This document shows, piece by piece, positions 1-7,830 of a DNA stretch of 35,377 nucleotides. Position 1 is the first letter of the stretch; the number at the start of each line of letters is the position of its first letter. Source of the stretch: Anaerolineae bacterium (GTDB lineage: Bacteria > Chloroflexota > Anaerolineae > Fen-1058); NCBI GenBank assembly GCA_003154115.1, contig PMCF01000315.1, forward strand, positions 1-35,377. The letters are read 5' to 3'. Under the pieces are notes generated by a model. That model had not been told where the DNA came from and ran no database searches. It was given only the letters and a program-made list of their open reading frames with translations. The position numbers and the translations under genes are program-made.

Positions 1-21
1 AAATTCGTTAAGGCTGAATAG

Positions 22-2154
22 TTACAAATCAGGATTCATCCACCCATACATACCGTCAAATGTGCCAGCTACTGGGAATGGCTCTATCGTATCTGTTAGT
101 GCATTCCATTTTTGTGGCCAATAGCTCCAGGCTGCGGCGAGGAACAAAGGGTTTCCGCCTTGAGTCTGACTGATAGCGTAGTTCCTCAGAATACTCATTT
201 CGTTCTTGGTAAAGCCATAATCATAAGTATGAGTGTAAGGCAATTCATCATCTGGGGAACTTTGATTTCGATCCCAGTTAAAGACAAACCAGACCGGTCG
301 ATCCACACCATTGATCCGGTAAGTCGCGCCGCTGGGTAGGATATATTTCTGGGTGATGTTCTGAATAACTTCCTTTCCCATATCCACCAGTTGGGTGCGG
401 GAGATGATCTGATCCTTATTCCAGTCATACATGCTCGCCGGAATCCATTGGGCGGTCATCTTGAAATCATATTGCTGCGCATACGGCAGGAACTTGTCCA
501 TCAAGCTCACGGCCGGACAGTCAGGATCTTGAAACTCAAAGGCAAAACCATCCAAGCCGGCCAGTTTTGCCAGCAAAATCGAGTATTCAATCGTCGCCGG
601 ATCCCATTGGTCGTAGTAGCCGATCAGCGGGTTATAGTAGGCGATCGTGGTCTTGGTCACCGTGCTGCTGGGCGCATAGAGATCACCCGGACGCGCCGCC
701 CACGGCGATTTTTCGGTGCTATACCACCACCACAGATCGGAACGGCCGGAATACTCGCGGCTGTGATAACCCACAAAGTAGTCGGCATACATGAATTTGG
801 TCGCGCCGACATTCTTGGTGGCGTACTTGATATGGCTTTGATCATCTGCAGCCGTGAGCATCACTTGAAAAGTATCGGTTCGGGTATATGTGTGCGTTAC
901 CGTCGACCCGGTCCCGAAGGTTCCATCGCCGAAATCCCAGGTATAGGTGATCCACGGATATGGCCCGCTGCGATTATCGGCGTATACTTTCAGCCCGTCA
1001 CCGATGAATACATAGGTACGGGATGAAACTGCCGTTGCGGTCAAACCAATGCGGGCAAACAACTCATAACCGATGGGTTCCACTGGCGGTGGCGGGGTGT
1101 AGCGACCCCATTGCAAAAAATCAAATTTGACCCAATCGCCGCTGGCGCCTTCCACCACCACAATGACCTGCAAGCGTTGCTGGCCATTCCACCCCGTAAT
1201 CATTGGTATGTCGTAGTCGAAGGTCCCAGTTTCGCTGGTGATGGACTGGAGTTCATATGCTTGCCAGGTCGGCGACGTTTTATAAAGGAAGACTTTCCAC
1301 TTGGCGCCACTTGACACTTCTGGAACCTTGATTCGGAAGATGGGAAACTGGTATAGATCGATCGGGATATACGCTTGAGGAGTCCGTTCCAATTTTCCCC
1401 AGGTATGCGTGTAGACTCCGGGCAAGGTCAACTGGAGCACGCCACTCTCCGGAATTGAAGGTGTCAGTTCATAAGTGATCCAGCTATTAATGCTTTGGAA
1501 GTTTTCTTCGCAGGTGACATACAGTGCTTCGGGCGGTGACGTATTGGGCTGCGCCGGGTAAAGCCGTGTGGCAGGAATGATCTGCTCTGGCTGACTGGCG
1601 CTTAACCAACTTAGCTTGATCGAGGCGTGCCCCACATTCTGGTAATACTCCAACTTCAAGTCATATAACCGTCCCGCGACCAGATTGATGTTCCCTTGCC
1701 ACGTTTGAGCGATGGGTTGATCCGTCCAATGATCGATGATCAGCTGGTCGTTGATCCAGAGACGCACCCCATCGTCCGCCTCAACGGTAAAAACATACTC
1801 TTCGGAATACGTCGGCAAAACCAGCCCTGTCCACCGAACCGAAAAGGTATTTGGATTCAATGTAGGATCCGGCGCCCCGGTACCCCAATCGAAATTGACG
1901 GTAGCATCTGTCCGCACTAACTTGCTATTGGTCAGGTTGATGTTATCAAAGTATTCACCCTTCAATCCAGTGCCCGCCCCAAGTTCTCCCAATGACGATT
2001 CGATTAAACTTGAACCGACAGTTTTCCCAAGAGGAAGGATCAGGAGCGTTCCCAACAGCAATAGTCCTGACAAACAAATAGCCGACATGAAGCGGCGCTG
2101 AGCATCAGGCACGATCAACTGAACATACCGAGCGTAGGTCAACAGAGTTTTCAT
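22..2154 (-). CDS. Exported PA14-PKD protein with GH71/GH99-like C-terminal domain
   Basis: The start is placed at the ATG at 2154 because a GAGAGG ribosome site lies 6-7 bases before it; an upstream in-frame start at 2298 lacks one. The 710-residue product has one hydrophobic segment at about 25-45 (signal anchor or uncleaved signal). A PA14-like domain covers about 64-185 (GLKGEYFDN, then VEADDGVRLWIND), followed by a beta-rich region at 210-350. A PKD domain lies at about 368-445 (WDFGDGT, then HTYT). From 453 the sequence resembles GH71/GH99-type glycosidase or endo-mannanase-like barrels (YYDQWDP, AKLAGLDGFAFEF). PA14 and PKD domains usually bind carbohydrate, so a surface polysaccharide-degrading role is inferred. 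The barrel part is only about 255 residues, shorter than is usual, and stops right after GMYGWMNPDL, so C-terminal truncation is possible. Confidence 0.8.
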   Translation of the reverse strand: MKTLLTYARYVQLIVPDAQRRFMSAICLSGLLLLGTLLILPLGKTVGSSLIESSLGELGAGTGLKGEYFDNINLTNSKLVRTDATVNFDWGTGAPDPTLNPNTFSVRWTGLVLPTYSEEYVFTVEADDGVRLWINDQLIIDHWTDQPIAQTWQGNINLVAGRLYDLKLEYYQNVGHASIKLSWLSASQPEQIIPATRLYPAQPNTSPPEALYVTCEENFQSINSWITYELTPSIPESGVLQLTLPGVYTHTWGKLERTPQAYIPIDLYQFPIFRIKVPEVSSGAKWKVFLYKTSPTWQAYELQSITSETGTFDYDIPMITGWNGQQRLQVIVVVEGASGDWVKFDFLQWGRYTPPPPVEPIGYELFARIGLTATAVSSRTYVFIGDGLKVYADNRSGPYPWITYTWDFGDGTFGTGSTVTHTYTRTDTFQVMLTAADDQSHIKYATKNVGATKFMYADYFVGYHSREYSGRSDLWWWYSTEKSPWAARPGDLYAPSSTVTKTTIAYYNPLIGYYDQWDPATIEYSILLAKLAGLDGFAFEFQDPDCPAVSLMDKFLPYAQQYDFKMTAQWIPASMYDWNKDQIISRTQLVDMGKEVIQNITQKYILPSGATYRINGVDRPVWFVFNWDRNQSSPDDELPYTHTYDYGFTKNEMSILRNYAISQTQGGNPLFLAAAWSYWPQKWNALTDTIEPFPVAGTFDGMYGWMNPDL

Positions 2155-2781
2155 GATATTCCTCTCGTTGATTTGATGTTGATGTTTGAAGGCTGTGTAG
2201 TTGATGAAGATCAACTTGGGCAGGCCACTTAGCGGTAACAATCGCTGTTGACCGTGACCAAGTTGAAATGAGGTTACGTGCGATGGGAGCGGCAGCACGT
2301 TGCAACGTCTGGTGTTACGACTGAGCTTGCTCGCGGTACATTAATTGGATGGTTACTACGCGGTCTGAGTTGGCGAGTAGGAACTGCCTGGAGAAATGCC
2401 GTGGTGGGTGTTGCAAGAGAGCCACCTGAACTGAGAAGGTGATCCCAAATCAGCATCTCGCTACACGATGGTAGAGTCATGCTTTTAAGATCCTGTTCTC
2501 CCCGCGATAGATTGATTATATGGCAGGTACAAAACGCAAGTCAAGTCTGAATTCTGTTGCACAAAATCCTCCATCTTCAAACACAACGCGGTCCCTGGGC
2601 TGGGCGCGCATGTCAATTTGCATGTCCCTCAATATCGCTATTACGAATAGGTCGCTAGTTGCTCGCTCTGCCCTTGCACCAACAGCAACATTACCAGGCA
2701 CTAATCCCAATGCGTTTGTGTTCAACGACTCGCTTGTTCAATCTCAGTTTGATTGGCCTGCGGTGTGTGTCTGATGGAGTA
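2155..2781. other. Non-coding stretch between divergent genes
   Basis: No convincing gene is visible on either strand; the short frames here have no ribosome site and no recognisable protein. One clear small element is a hairpin, AGTTGAT-GAAG-ATCAACT, at 2199-2216. It lies in the probable 5' leader of the reverse-strand gene, 45 bases before its start codon, and could affect its mRNA. I see no insertion-sequence ends or tRNA here. Confidence 0.5.
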
Positions 2782-2811
2782 TTGACAACAATAAGAAAGT
2801 TGTGCTATAGT
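2782..2811 (+). promoter_or_regulatory. Sigma70-type promoter
   Basis: A perfect -35 hexamer TTGACA (2782-2787) is followed after 18 bases by TATAGT (2806-2811), one base off the -10 consensus. It points at the frameshifted gene that begins about 110 bases downstream. This is one of the two best promoter matches in the window. Confidence 0.65.
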
Positions 2812-2923
2812 TGCACCGTAACGCAGTAACGGGTTGACCTCTCATCCAAACGCTCCTGATGGGAAAGTGCTTGGTGATTACTCGAGAAAAACAAACCCCG
2901 TCGCGGTGACCCTCCGCACGGGA

Positions 2924-3612
2924 ATGACACAGCAGAACAAGGCTGCCATGCAGGATCATCGTAGCACACAATCTTCCGAGAATCAACCGGGTGTGGGCGC
3001 AATCGCGCTCGATGCAGACCCGCTCATTACCACCCTGCCCGGCTTCCGTCTCAATTTGCCTGTTTCCCCGCAACTCGAAGCCGCCGTCGGCTATCGCGGC
3101 GACGCCCGCTACTTCTCAATTTTCTGGCGGCTGGCGACGAAGCGATCGTCAGTGATGGCCGCACCGCTCATGACGGCTGTTGGTGGGGCTATCAAGCCTT
3201 TGTCGATCATCCCGTCGTCATGCTGGCCTTAGCCGGTCAGTGCTACGACCTGGGCTCGAGTGAAAGTGAGGCCACACACTGGTTGGTGATTGATCGGGTG
3301 ACCCGCACCGTAGCATTGGCTCCCTGCGTCGCAGCCGAAAAATTCCTGGCTGGTCAACATCCTGCGTTACTGCCGATCACACTTACGCGTGAGGAATGGG
3401 AAGCCGTTGTGAAAGACATCAGCGCCTGCCTGCGAACGCAAGTGGGGCCAGCCGACGGGCTTAACGTGCAAGATCGGTTGGCTGCGCAAAACGCCAGCGT
3501 GGATGAGATGTCGACCTGGCTTGATCAGCATCGACCGGCCCACTGGCAAACTCAGATTCGGGATCGGTTGTTGACCCTTGAAGCCGCTGTATGGAACGAG
3601 TTGTCACCCTAG
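2924..3612 (+). pseudogene. Hypothetical gene broken by a one-base frameshift
   Basis: Two overlapping frames read as one protein if one T is added to the run TTTT at 3120-3123. The first frame ends in RYFSIF; the second then continues LAAGDEAIVSDG and on through WWGYQAF into an open frame ending at 3612. The ATG at 2924 is the first ATG in frame; an upstream TTG at 2834 is also possible. The joined product would be about 230 residues, soluble, with no family that I recognise. The break could be a real mutation, a sequencing error in the homopolymer, or less likely recoding, since the site is not a canonical slippery heptamer. The second half could still be translated from the ATG at 3220. 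Confidence 0.5.
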
Positions 3613-3695
3613 TGGTGGTGGGGCTGCTCGTCGCGACCATCTGCAGCAGCCTGGCGCTGTGGTGGTTGGGGCATAGGGTGTTGGGCATGGTTTGA
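3591..3695 (+). CDS. 34-residue single-pass membrane peptide
   Basis: An ATG at 3591, inside the last codons of the preceding gene, opens a 34-codon frame. Residues 4-26 form one strongly hydrophobic helix (VVTLVVVGLLVATICSSLAL) with two tryptophans at the membrane edge and a short basic tail. The 22-base overlap with the upstream gene suggests translational coupling. No family is recognised. The hydrophobic pattern supports a real peptide, but no separate ribosome site is obvious. Confidence 0.4.
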   Translation: MERVVTLVVVGLLVATICSSLALWWLGHRVLGMV

Positions 3696-3814
3696 CTCGC
3701 CCAGCTAGCCCGGTGAATGATGAGGCGGACCTGGCGGAGAAAGTTGGCTCACGCAAGCGCGTGTGGCTGCGCGGGACGACGCACTGGCGACGTCGACGGG
3801 CACGGGAGCAGTAG
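3692..3814 (+). CDS. Possible small basic protein
   Basis: A TTG start at 3692 overlaps the TGA of the membrane peptide; an in-frame GTG lies at 3713. The frame encodes 40 residues (33 from the GTG), ending in an arginine-rich tail (HWRRRRAREQ). Such a tail could bind nucleic acid, but I recognise no family. The 3' half overlaps the tRNA-like structure at 3768-3858, so at most one of the two readings is likely to be functional. The call is weak. Confidence 0.2.
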   Translation: MTRPASPVNDEADLAEKVGSRKRVWLRGTTHWRRRRAREQ

Positions 3815-3858
3815 ACCGTGTGTCACCGTGAAAGCGAGTTCGAGACTCGCCCGCGCAA
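3768..3858 (+). other. tRNA-like structure, degenerate
   Basis: Three tRNA elements line up over 91 bases, the length of a class II tRNA. There is a perfect 7-bp acceptor stem, TGCGCGG (3768-3774) with CCGCGCA (3851-3857). A 4-bp D stem, CGAC/GTCG, has a GG-containing 11-base loop (3777-3795). A perfect 5-bp T stem, GCGAG/CTCGC, carries the loop TTCGAGA (3834-3850). The central part does not fold into a normal 5+7+5 anticodon arm; the best 7-base loop lacks U33. It may be a tRNA remnant, a tRNA-like RNA or a GC-rich coincidence. It lies 48 bases before the first gene of the mobile-element-like block. Confidence 0.3.
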
Positions 3859-3905
3859 TTTGGAACGGGCCACAGTTAATGGTTGCGGCCGACTGACGAA
3901 TAGAT

Positions 3906-5855
3906 ATGACTGATCTCAAAAGCGCCTTGGCGCAGTTCGAAACCTCCTCCACCCAGACCCTGTCGGATCTGGACGACTTGCGCTGCCACTTGGCGGAAGT
4001 CACGCAGCAAACGCAGCGCGCGGCCTTCCTCGCGCAATACGATCAGGTCGCGCTGCAAGAGTTCTTCACCAAACCCTACGTCGTGCGCCCGATCAGTGCG
4101 GATGAATTCGAATTGATCGTCCCGAAGTTCATTGGCTCGCTCGGTGGGTGGCCGGTGCGCACCGACGGCGCCTTTCTGATCTTCCGTGTCAACCGCTTCA
4201 TTCACTTGATCAATCCGCTCCCCGCCTGGCTGGCCGATGAACTGGGATACAAAGCAACGCCGTTTCACGCCACGCTTGACGGGAACACTCTGATCGTTGA
4301 TCGTGGTGATCCGCAGGCGGCGTTTGAAGCGCTCAGTGAAACACGCCTGGTAACCCGCCGCGAAGGCGAGCGCCTGTTCTTCCGACCGGCCAACCGCTTG
4401 GAAATCATTCGACAGATCATTCGCCAATATGGTTTCCTGCCCTATACACCACAACCCGTGCCGGTTGAGCTACGGCGCGAGAGCAAAGTGGGTTTCACCC
4501 TACGGCCGCATCAGCGCCGCTCGTATGAATACTTCCTTGAGACCAGTGCGATCAGTCTATTCGTGTACCCACAGATGGGCAAATCCTTCGTGGCCTTGCA
4601 AGCCATGGCCGATCTCGTCGGGCCGAAACTCGTGCTCGTGCCGCGCCGCAGTCTGGCCGATCAATGGCGCGCGCGGTTGGAGTTGTATCTTGAACCCGAA
4701 GCAGCGCGTGAAGTTGAGATCGTCACGTATCAAGGGGCGCGCCATGTGTTGAAGCGCGAATACACGCTGGTCGTCTATGACGAAGCCCACCATATGCCGG
4801 CCGACTTTGCGATGGACACGGCCACGTTGTTACAGACGCGTACGCGCATGGGACTCAGCGCCACACCCAAAAGAGAAGACCACAACGAAGATTTGATTCC
4901 CGCCCTGTGCGGTTTTCCCACCGGCGCAGACTGGCCGGTGAAAGACGTGCAGCGCCCGACGGTGACGGTGTGGATTGTTAAAAACGATCAAGCCAAACTC
5001 GCGCTGGCGCGTGAGTTGTGCGCGGCCCCGATCGCGGGCAAGACGTTCCTGTTCACCTACCGGCTCGACATCGGCGAGCGCGCGGCCAAACTGCTGGACG
5101 TGCCCTTCGTCTACGGCAAGACCAAGCGGCCACTGGAAGTGATTGCCGAAAATGAAACCATCGTCATTTCCAGTGTGGGCAACGAAGGCCTGTCGTTCCC
5201 GGTACGGCGCGTGATCGAATTGAGTTTCCTGTATGGCAGCGGCATGGAAGCGGGGCAACGGTTGGGTCGCCTGGCCTATGAAATGACGGGCGTTGAGCAA
5301 CCGGGCGAGCATCACATCCTGATGACACCCGACGAATACGAGCGGCACAACAAGCGCTTGATGATCTACTACCAGTGGGGTCTTGACGTGAGTGTACAAG
5401 TGCCCGACAGCGGACGGCCGCAGGAGCGTGCGGCGTTGCGCGCCCCGCGTGTATCGTCGAGACCGCGCCCCGCCGATCGCATCAACCGCCGCTCGCCGGG
5501 AAAGGTTGCTGCGCCAAGTGCTCAAGCCGACAACGAACCCAGCGATGAAATCGCGCAAGTCCTGGCGCTGCCGGCAGTGGCGGCCCGCATCGCTAAGGCG
5601 CAGAACTCGGTCGGTAAACACACGGCACCTTTTGTGCCCCGGGCCTTTCGCCTGTGCTATCGCGCCTCGTTCACGCCGGCGGAAATTACGGAAGGCAAGG
5701 GGTTGGTCAACCCCGCCAACATCTCGCGCTACCGTTCGGCCTGCAAGGCACTGCACGAAGTCAGCCTGTTCAGCGAAGATGCGCAGGGCCGCTTCACAGT
5801 GAATCAAGACGAGCTGGCGCGGCTGCAGGCGTTGGCGCAGCGGATGGGAAAGTAA
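3906..5855 (+). CDS. XPB/RAD25-like SF2 DNA helicase
   Basis: The 649-residue protein has the motifs of a superfamily 2 helicase/translocase. These are a Q-like LRPHQRRS at 199-206, Walker A variant YPQMGKS (221-227), DEAHH (292-296), SAT (318-320), and a motif V/VI region with SSVGNEGLSFP (422-432) and QRLGRLAYE (451-459). The DEAH box and QRxGR order resemble XPB/RAD25-type enzymes rather than UvrD. The first 200 residues are a family-specific domain, and residues 500-545 form a proline- and arginine-rich linker before a small C-terminal domain. It is the first gene of a long co-directional cluster and is followed three bases later by the Sm-like gene. A role in unwinding or remodelling element DNA is inferred. 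Walker A is unusual in having M where S or T is typical. Confidence 0.8.
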   Translation: MTDLKSALAQFETSSTQTLSDLDDLRCHLAEVTQQTQRAAFLAQYDQVALQEFFTKPYVVRPISADEFELIVPKFIGSLGGWPVRTDGAFLIFRVNRFIHLINPLPAWLADELGYKATPFHATLDGNTLIVDRGDPQAAFEALSETRLVTRREGERLFFRPANRLEIIRQIIRQYGFLPYTPQPVPVELRRESKVGFTLRPHQRRSYEYFLETSAISLFVYPQMGKSFVALQAMADLVGPKLVLVPRRSLADQWRARLELYLEPEAAREVEIVTYQGARHVLKREYTLVVYDEAHHMPADFAMDTATLLQTRTRMGLSATPKREDHNEDLIPALCGFPTGADWPVKDVQRPTVTVWIVKNDQAKLALARELCAAPIAGKTFLFTYRLDIGERAAKLLDVPFVYGKTKRPLEVIAENETIVISSVGNEGLSFPVRRVIELSFLYGSGMEAGQRLGRLAYEMTGVEQPGEHHILMTPDEYERHNKRLMIYYQWGLDVSVQVPDSGRPQERAALRAPRVSSRPRPADRINRRSPGKVAAPSAQADNEPSDEIAQVLALPAVAARIAKAQNSVGKHTAPFVPRAFRLCYRASFTPAEITEGKGLVNPANISRYRSACKALHEVSLFSEDAQGRFTVNQDELARLQALAQRMGK

Positions 5856-5858
5856 GCG

Positions 5859-6104
5859 ATGACCGATCGGGCCGCAAAAAAGCCGCCGCGCATCCCGGAT
5901 ATCTGGGGCACCTCGTCGGCGGCCTTCTATGCCGAACTCGAAGGCGAAGCGATCGCCGTACAGCTGATCACGGGGGAGTGTCTCACCGGGCTGCTGTCCG
6001 GAGTCGATCGCTACGATCTATTTGTCGAACAAAGGGAAGGCGTTGAAGTGTTGATCGCCAAGGGCGCGATCGTTTCTGTGCAGCGGGCACCCGCGAAGGA
6101 GTGA
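5859..6104 (+). CDS. Small Hfq/Sm-like protein
   Basis: The 81-residue protein has the Sm1-Sm2 layout of LSm/Hfq proteins. After an N-terminal helix (FYAELEGEAIAVQL, residues 23-36) comes TGECLTGLLSGVDRYDLFV, like the Hfq strand pattern NGIxLxGxIxxFDQFxIxL. Then EVLIAKGAIVSV matches the Sm2 position where Hfq has YKHAIS and other Sm proteins have a (K/R)G pair. Sm proteins form rings that bind RNA; Hfq also acts in small-RNA regulation. Assignment rests on this pattern only. It sits three bases after the helicase stop and two before the next gene, so it is surely co-transcribed. Confidence 0.6.
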   Translation: MTDRAAKKPPRIPDIWGTSSAAFYAELEGEAIAVQLITGECLTGLLSGVDRYDLFVEQREGVEVLIAKGAIVSVQRAPAKE

Positions 6105-6105
6105 C

Positions 6106-6330
6106 ATGGGCCGCACGACGCTTGACTGGTTTGTGGTGATCGATCCCAGCGACACGTTCACGCAGCGCCTGTTCCATTGGCGGGATGTCGAAACCTCGGC
6201 CCAACAACAAGTGTGGCCGGACGGCATCGTGTTTCGCAATCAGGTGACGGGCGAGCAGCGCCGCTATGCCGGCGGACAGTTGATCCCGTGGCAAGGCCTC
6301 ACGCAGGCCGCCGCCTGTGGAAAGGCGTAA
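6106..6330 (+). CDS. Hypothetical protein, 74 residues
   Basis: A small soluble protein starts one base after the stop of the Sm-like gene. It is rich in aromatic and glutamine residues (DWFVVIDP, RLFHWRDV, GGQLIPWQG), with predicted beta strands and no membrane segment or metal site. I do not recognise the family. Its place in a packed operon, with intergenic gaps of one and six bases, is the main support for it being real. Confidence 0.55.
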   Translation: MGRTTLDWFVVIDPSDTFTQRLFHWRDVETSAQQQVWPDGIVFRNQVTGEQRRYAGGQLIPWQGLTQAAACGKA

Positions 6331-6336
6331 GCCGCC

Positions 6337-6786
6337 ATGGGCTGCCTGTTGAATCCGCTCATCATCTTGCTGGCGGTCATCGGTCTGGTCGCAGCGGTGA
6401 TCCTACTGGGCTTGACAGCGATCACCAGTTCCGTCACGGCGTTGAGCAACTCCTTCGCCGTGCTGACCAGCCAATGTGTGATGGGGCTGCTGGTGATCGG
6501 AGCCTTCGCTGTCACCGGTTCACTACTGGCCTTGCGCCAGCCGATCGTGCAGGCGCTGCTCATCACGCGTTTCAAGCTGCCGATCGATCAGATCAACACT
6601 GCGCAGAATGTGCCGGCCTTGCCCGATTACCCGGCTCAAGCACCTTCACAACTGGGATGGTCCGAACCAACGGTACAACAACCGATCGAACCGGCGACGG
6701 TCGTGCGTTACTCGTCGCCACTCGCGCGCCGTCGTAAACGCACGCGCACGATCGATGCCAATGTGTTGAAGGACTGGGGCTGGTAA
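6337..6786 (+). CDS. Two-TM membrane protein with basic cytoplasmic tail
   Basis: The 149-residue product has two hydrophobic helices, at about 6-30 (LIILLAVIGLVAAVILLGL) and 46-66 (CVMGLLVIGAFAVTGSLLA). A soluble tail contains a proline/glutamine-rich stretch and ends in the basic run ARRRKRTRT, which suggests a cytoplasmic C-terminus. The family is not recognised. It lies just before the exported repeat protein and the FtsK-like ATPase, so it may be part of the same membrane assembly; that is inference from position. Confidence 0.6.
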   Translation: MGCLLNPLIILLAVIGLVAAVILLGLTAITSSVTALSNSFAVLTSQCVMGLLVIGAFAVTGSLLALRQPIVQALLITRFKLPIDQINTAQNVPALPDYPAQAPSQLGWSEPTVQQPIEPATVVRYSSPLARRRKRTRTIDANVLKDWGW

Positions 6787-6813
6787 CACTGGCCGTGAGG
6801 CGAAACAACGACA

Positions 6814-7830
6814 ATGAACCACCGACAGGCCGGCGGTTTGGTTTTTCTGGGTGTGTTGCTCGTGTTCAGCGCAGCGGCGTGCTCGAGCGATCCCTGCGTC
6901 TATGCGCCGGACTCGCCCTCGTGTGATGCGCAGCGGGCGGTGACGAAGGCGACCATCGCCGCCGTGAGCGCCGATCAAGCAGCAGGCGAGCGCCAGGCTG
7001 CGATGCGCGCGACGCAAGACGCCATTGCGTTGCGGGCGCAGGCCATGCAAGGCGCCATTAACAGCGAGGCGACAGCTCAGGCGGTGGCCATGTCGGCCAC
7101 GCAGGGCGCGCGGCAGGCCGAGGCACAGGCCACGCAGCAGGCCGTGAACAATCGGGCCACCTCGCAGGCGGTGGTCGCGGCGGCCACGTCCAGCGCGATT
7201 GGACTGAAAGCCACCGTGCAGGCCATTAGCGCCAGCGCGACACAGACCGTGCTGGAAGGCCAGGTCAAGATCACCGCCGCCCAGCAACAGGCCAACGCGG
7301 CCAGCCTGCGCGAAAACCTGTACCTCGCGCTGCCGATGCTGGCCGCCGTAGTGTTGTTCTTCGGAGGCCTATGGTACGTCCGCCGCATGGCGGTGGCGGT
7401 GACCCACGGCGCGACGGTGCGCGCGGCCACGGTACGAGTCGGGCAAGACGGCACGGAAGTGTTGTTCGCGCTGCCACGGGCCGACGGCAAGTTGGACATC
7501 GTCGATCCAAGGCAGCTGGTTGGGGCGCACATGATCAGCGATGGGCGCGGCCAGCCCAGCGATGCGACGACGCCGGAAGAGTTGTTCCGCTGGCTAGCCC
7601 TGCTGGAACATGCCAAGCGCAATCAGCTGATCACTTTGGCCGAGAAGCTGGGTGCGTTGCCCGGTGCCGGTCTGAGTGATGAGGCATCCGGTCTCTTGCC
7701 CGAGCGCGCCGGTCAACCGTTCGCGATGCGCTACGAGATCGTCGCCGGGAAAGATCAACCCCCGTTGCTCGCGGCTGATCCGCGAGCCGTGGAAGTGCTC
7801 GATGCGGAATGGAGAAAGGTCAATGACTGA
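6814..7830 (+). CDS. Exported Ala-Thr-Gln repeat protein with TM and cytoplasmic domain (copy 1)
   Basis: The 338-residue protein begins with a signal sequence ending FSAAAC; Cys23 may be lipidated, though the site is not a classical lipobox. Residues 40-165 are an Ala/Thr/Gln-rich helical region with recurring ATQ and ATxQA motifs, probably an extracytoplasmic coiled coil. A TM helix lies at about 170-188 (ALPMLAAVVLFFGGLWYV), followed by a cytoplasmic domain of about 150 residues. The same order (signal, ATQ helix, TM, cytoplasmic tail) is seen in the gene at 9313, and the two flank the FtsK-like ATPase. Its stop overlaps the ATPase start, so the two are translationally coupled. A link between a surface stalk and a DNA-pumping ATPase is inferred. 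Confidence 0.65.
   Translation: MNHRQAGGLVFLGVLLVFSAAACSSDPCVYAPDSPSCDAQRAVTKATIAAVSADQAAGERQAAMRATQDAIALRAQAMQGAINSEATAQAVAMSATQGARQAEAQATQQAVNNRATSQAVVAAATSSAIGLKATVQAISASATQTVLEGQVKITAAQQQANAASLRENLYLALPMLAAVVLFFGGLWYVRRMAVAVTHGATVRAATVRVGQDGTEVLFALPRADGKLDIVDPRQLVGAHMISDGRGQPSDATTPEELFRWLALLEHAKRNQLITLAEKLGALPGAGLSDEASGLLPERAGQPFAMRYEIVAGKDQPPLLAADPRAVEVLDAEWRKVND

Noticed and set aside
391-1026. Long forward-strand open frame (211 codons)
   Set aside because: It is the antisense shadow of the PA14-PKD gene, without a ribosome site or recognisable protein.
2520-2774. Small forward frame in the left intergenic region
   Set aside because: No ribosome site, no domain; it overlaps an equally long reverse frame and neither looks coding.
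4830-5807. Long reverse-strand open frame (325 codons)
   Set aside because: Shadow of the helicase gene; all helicase motifs are on the forward strand, and high GC makes such antisense frames common.
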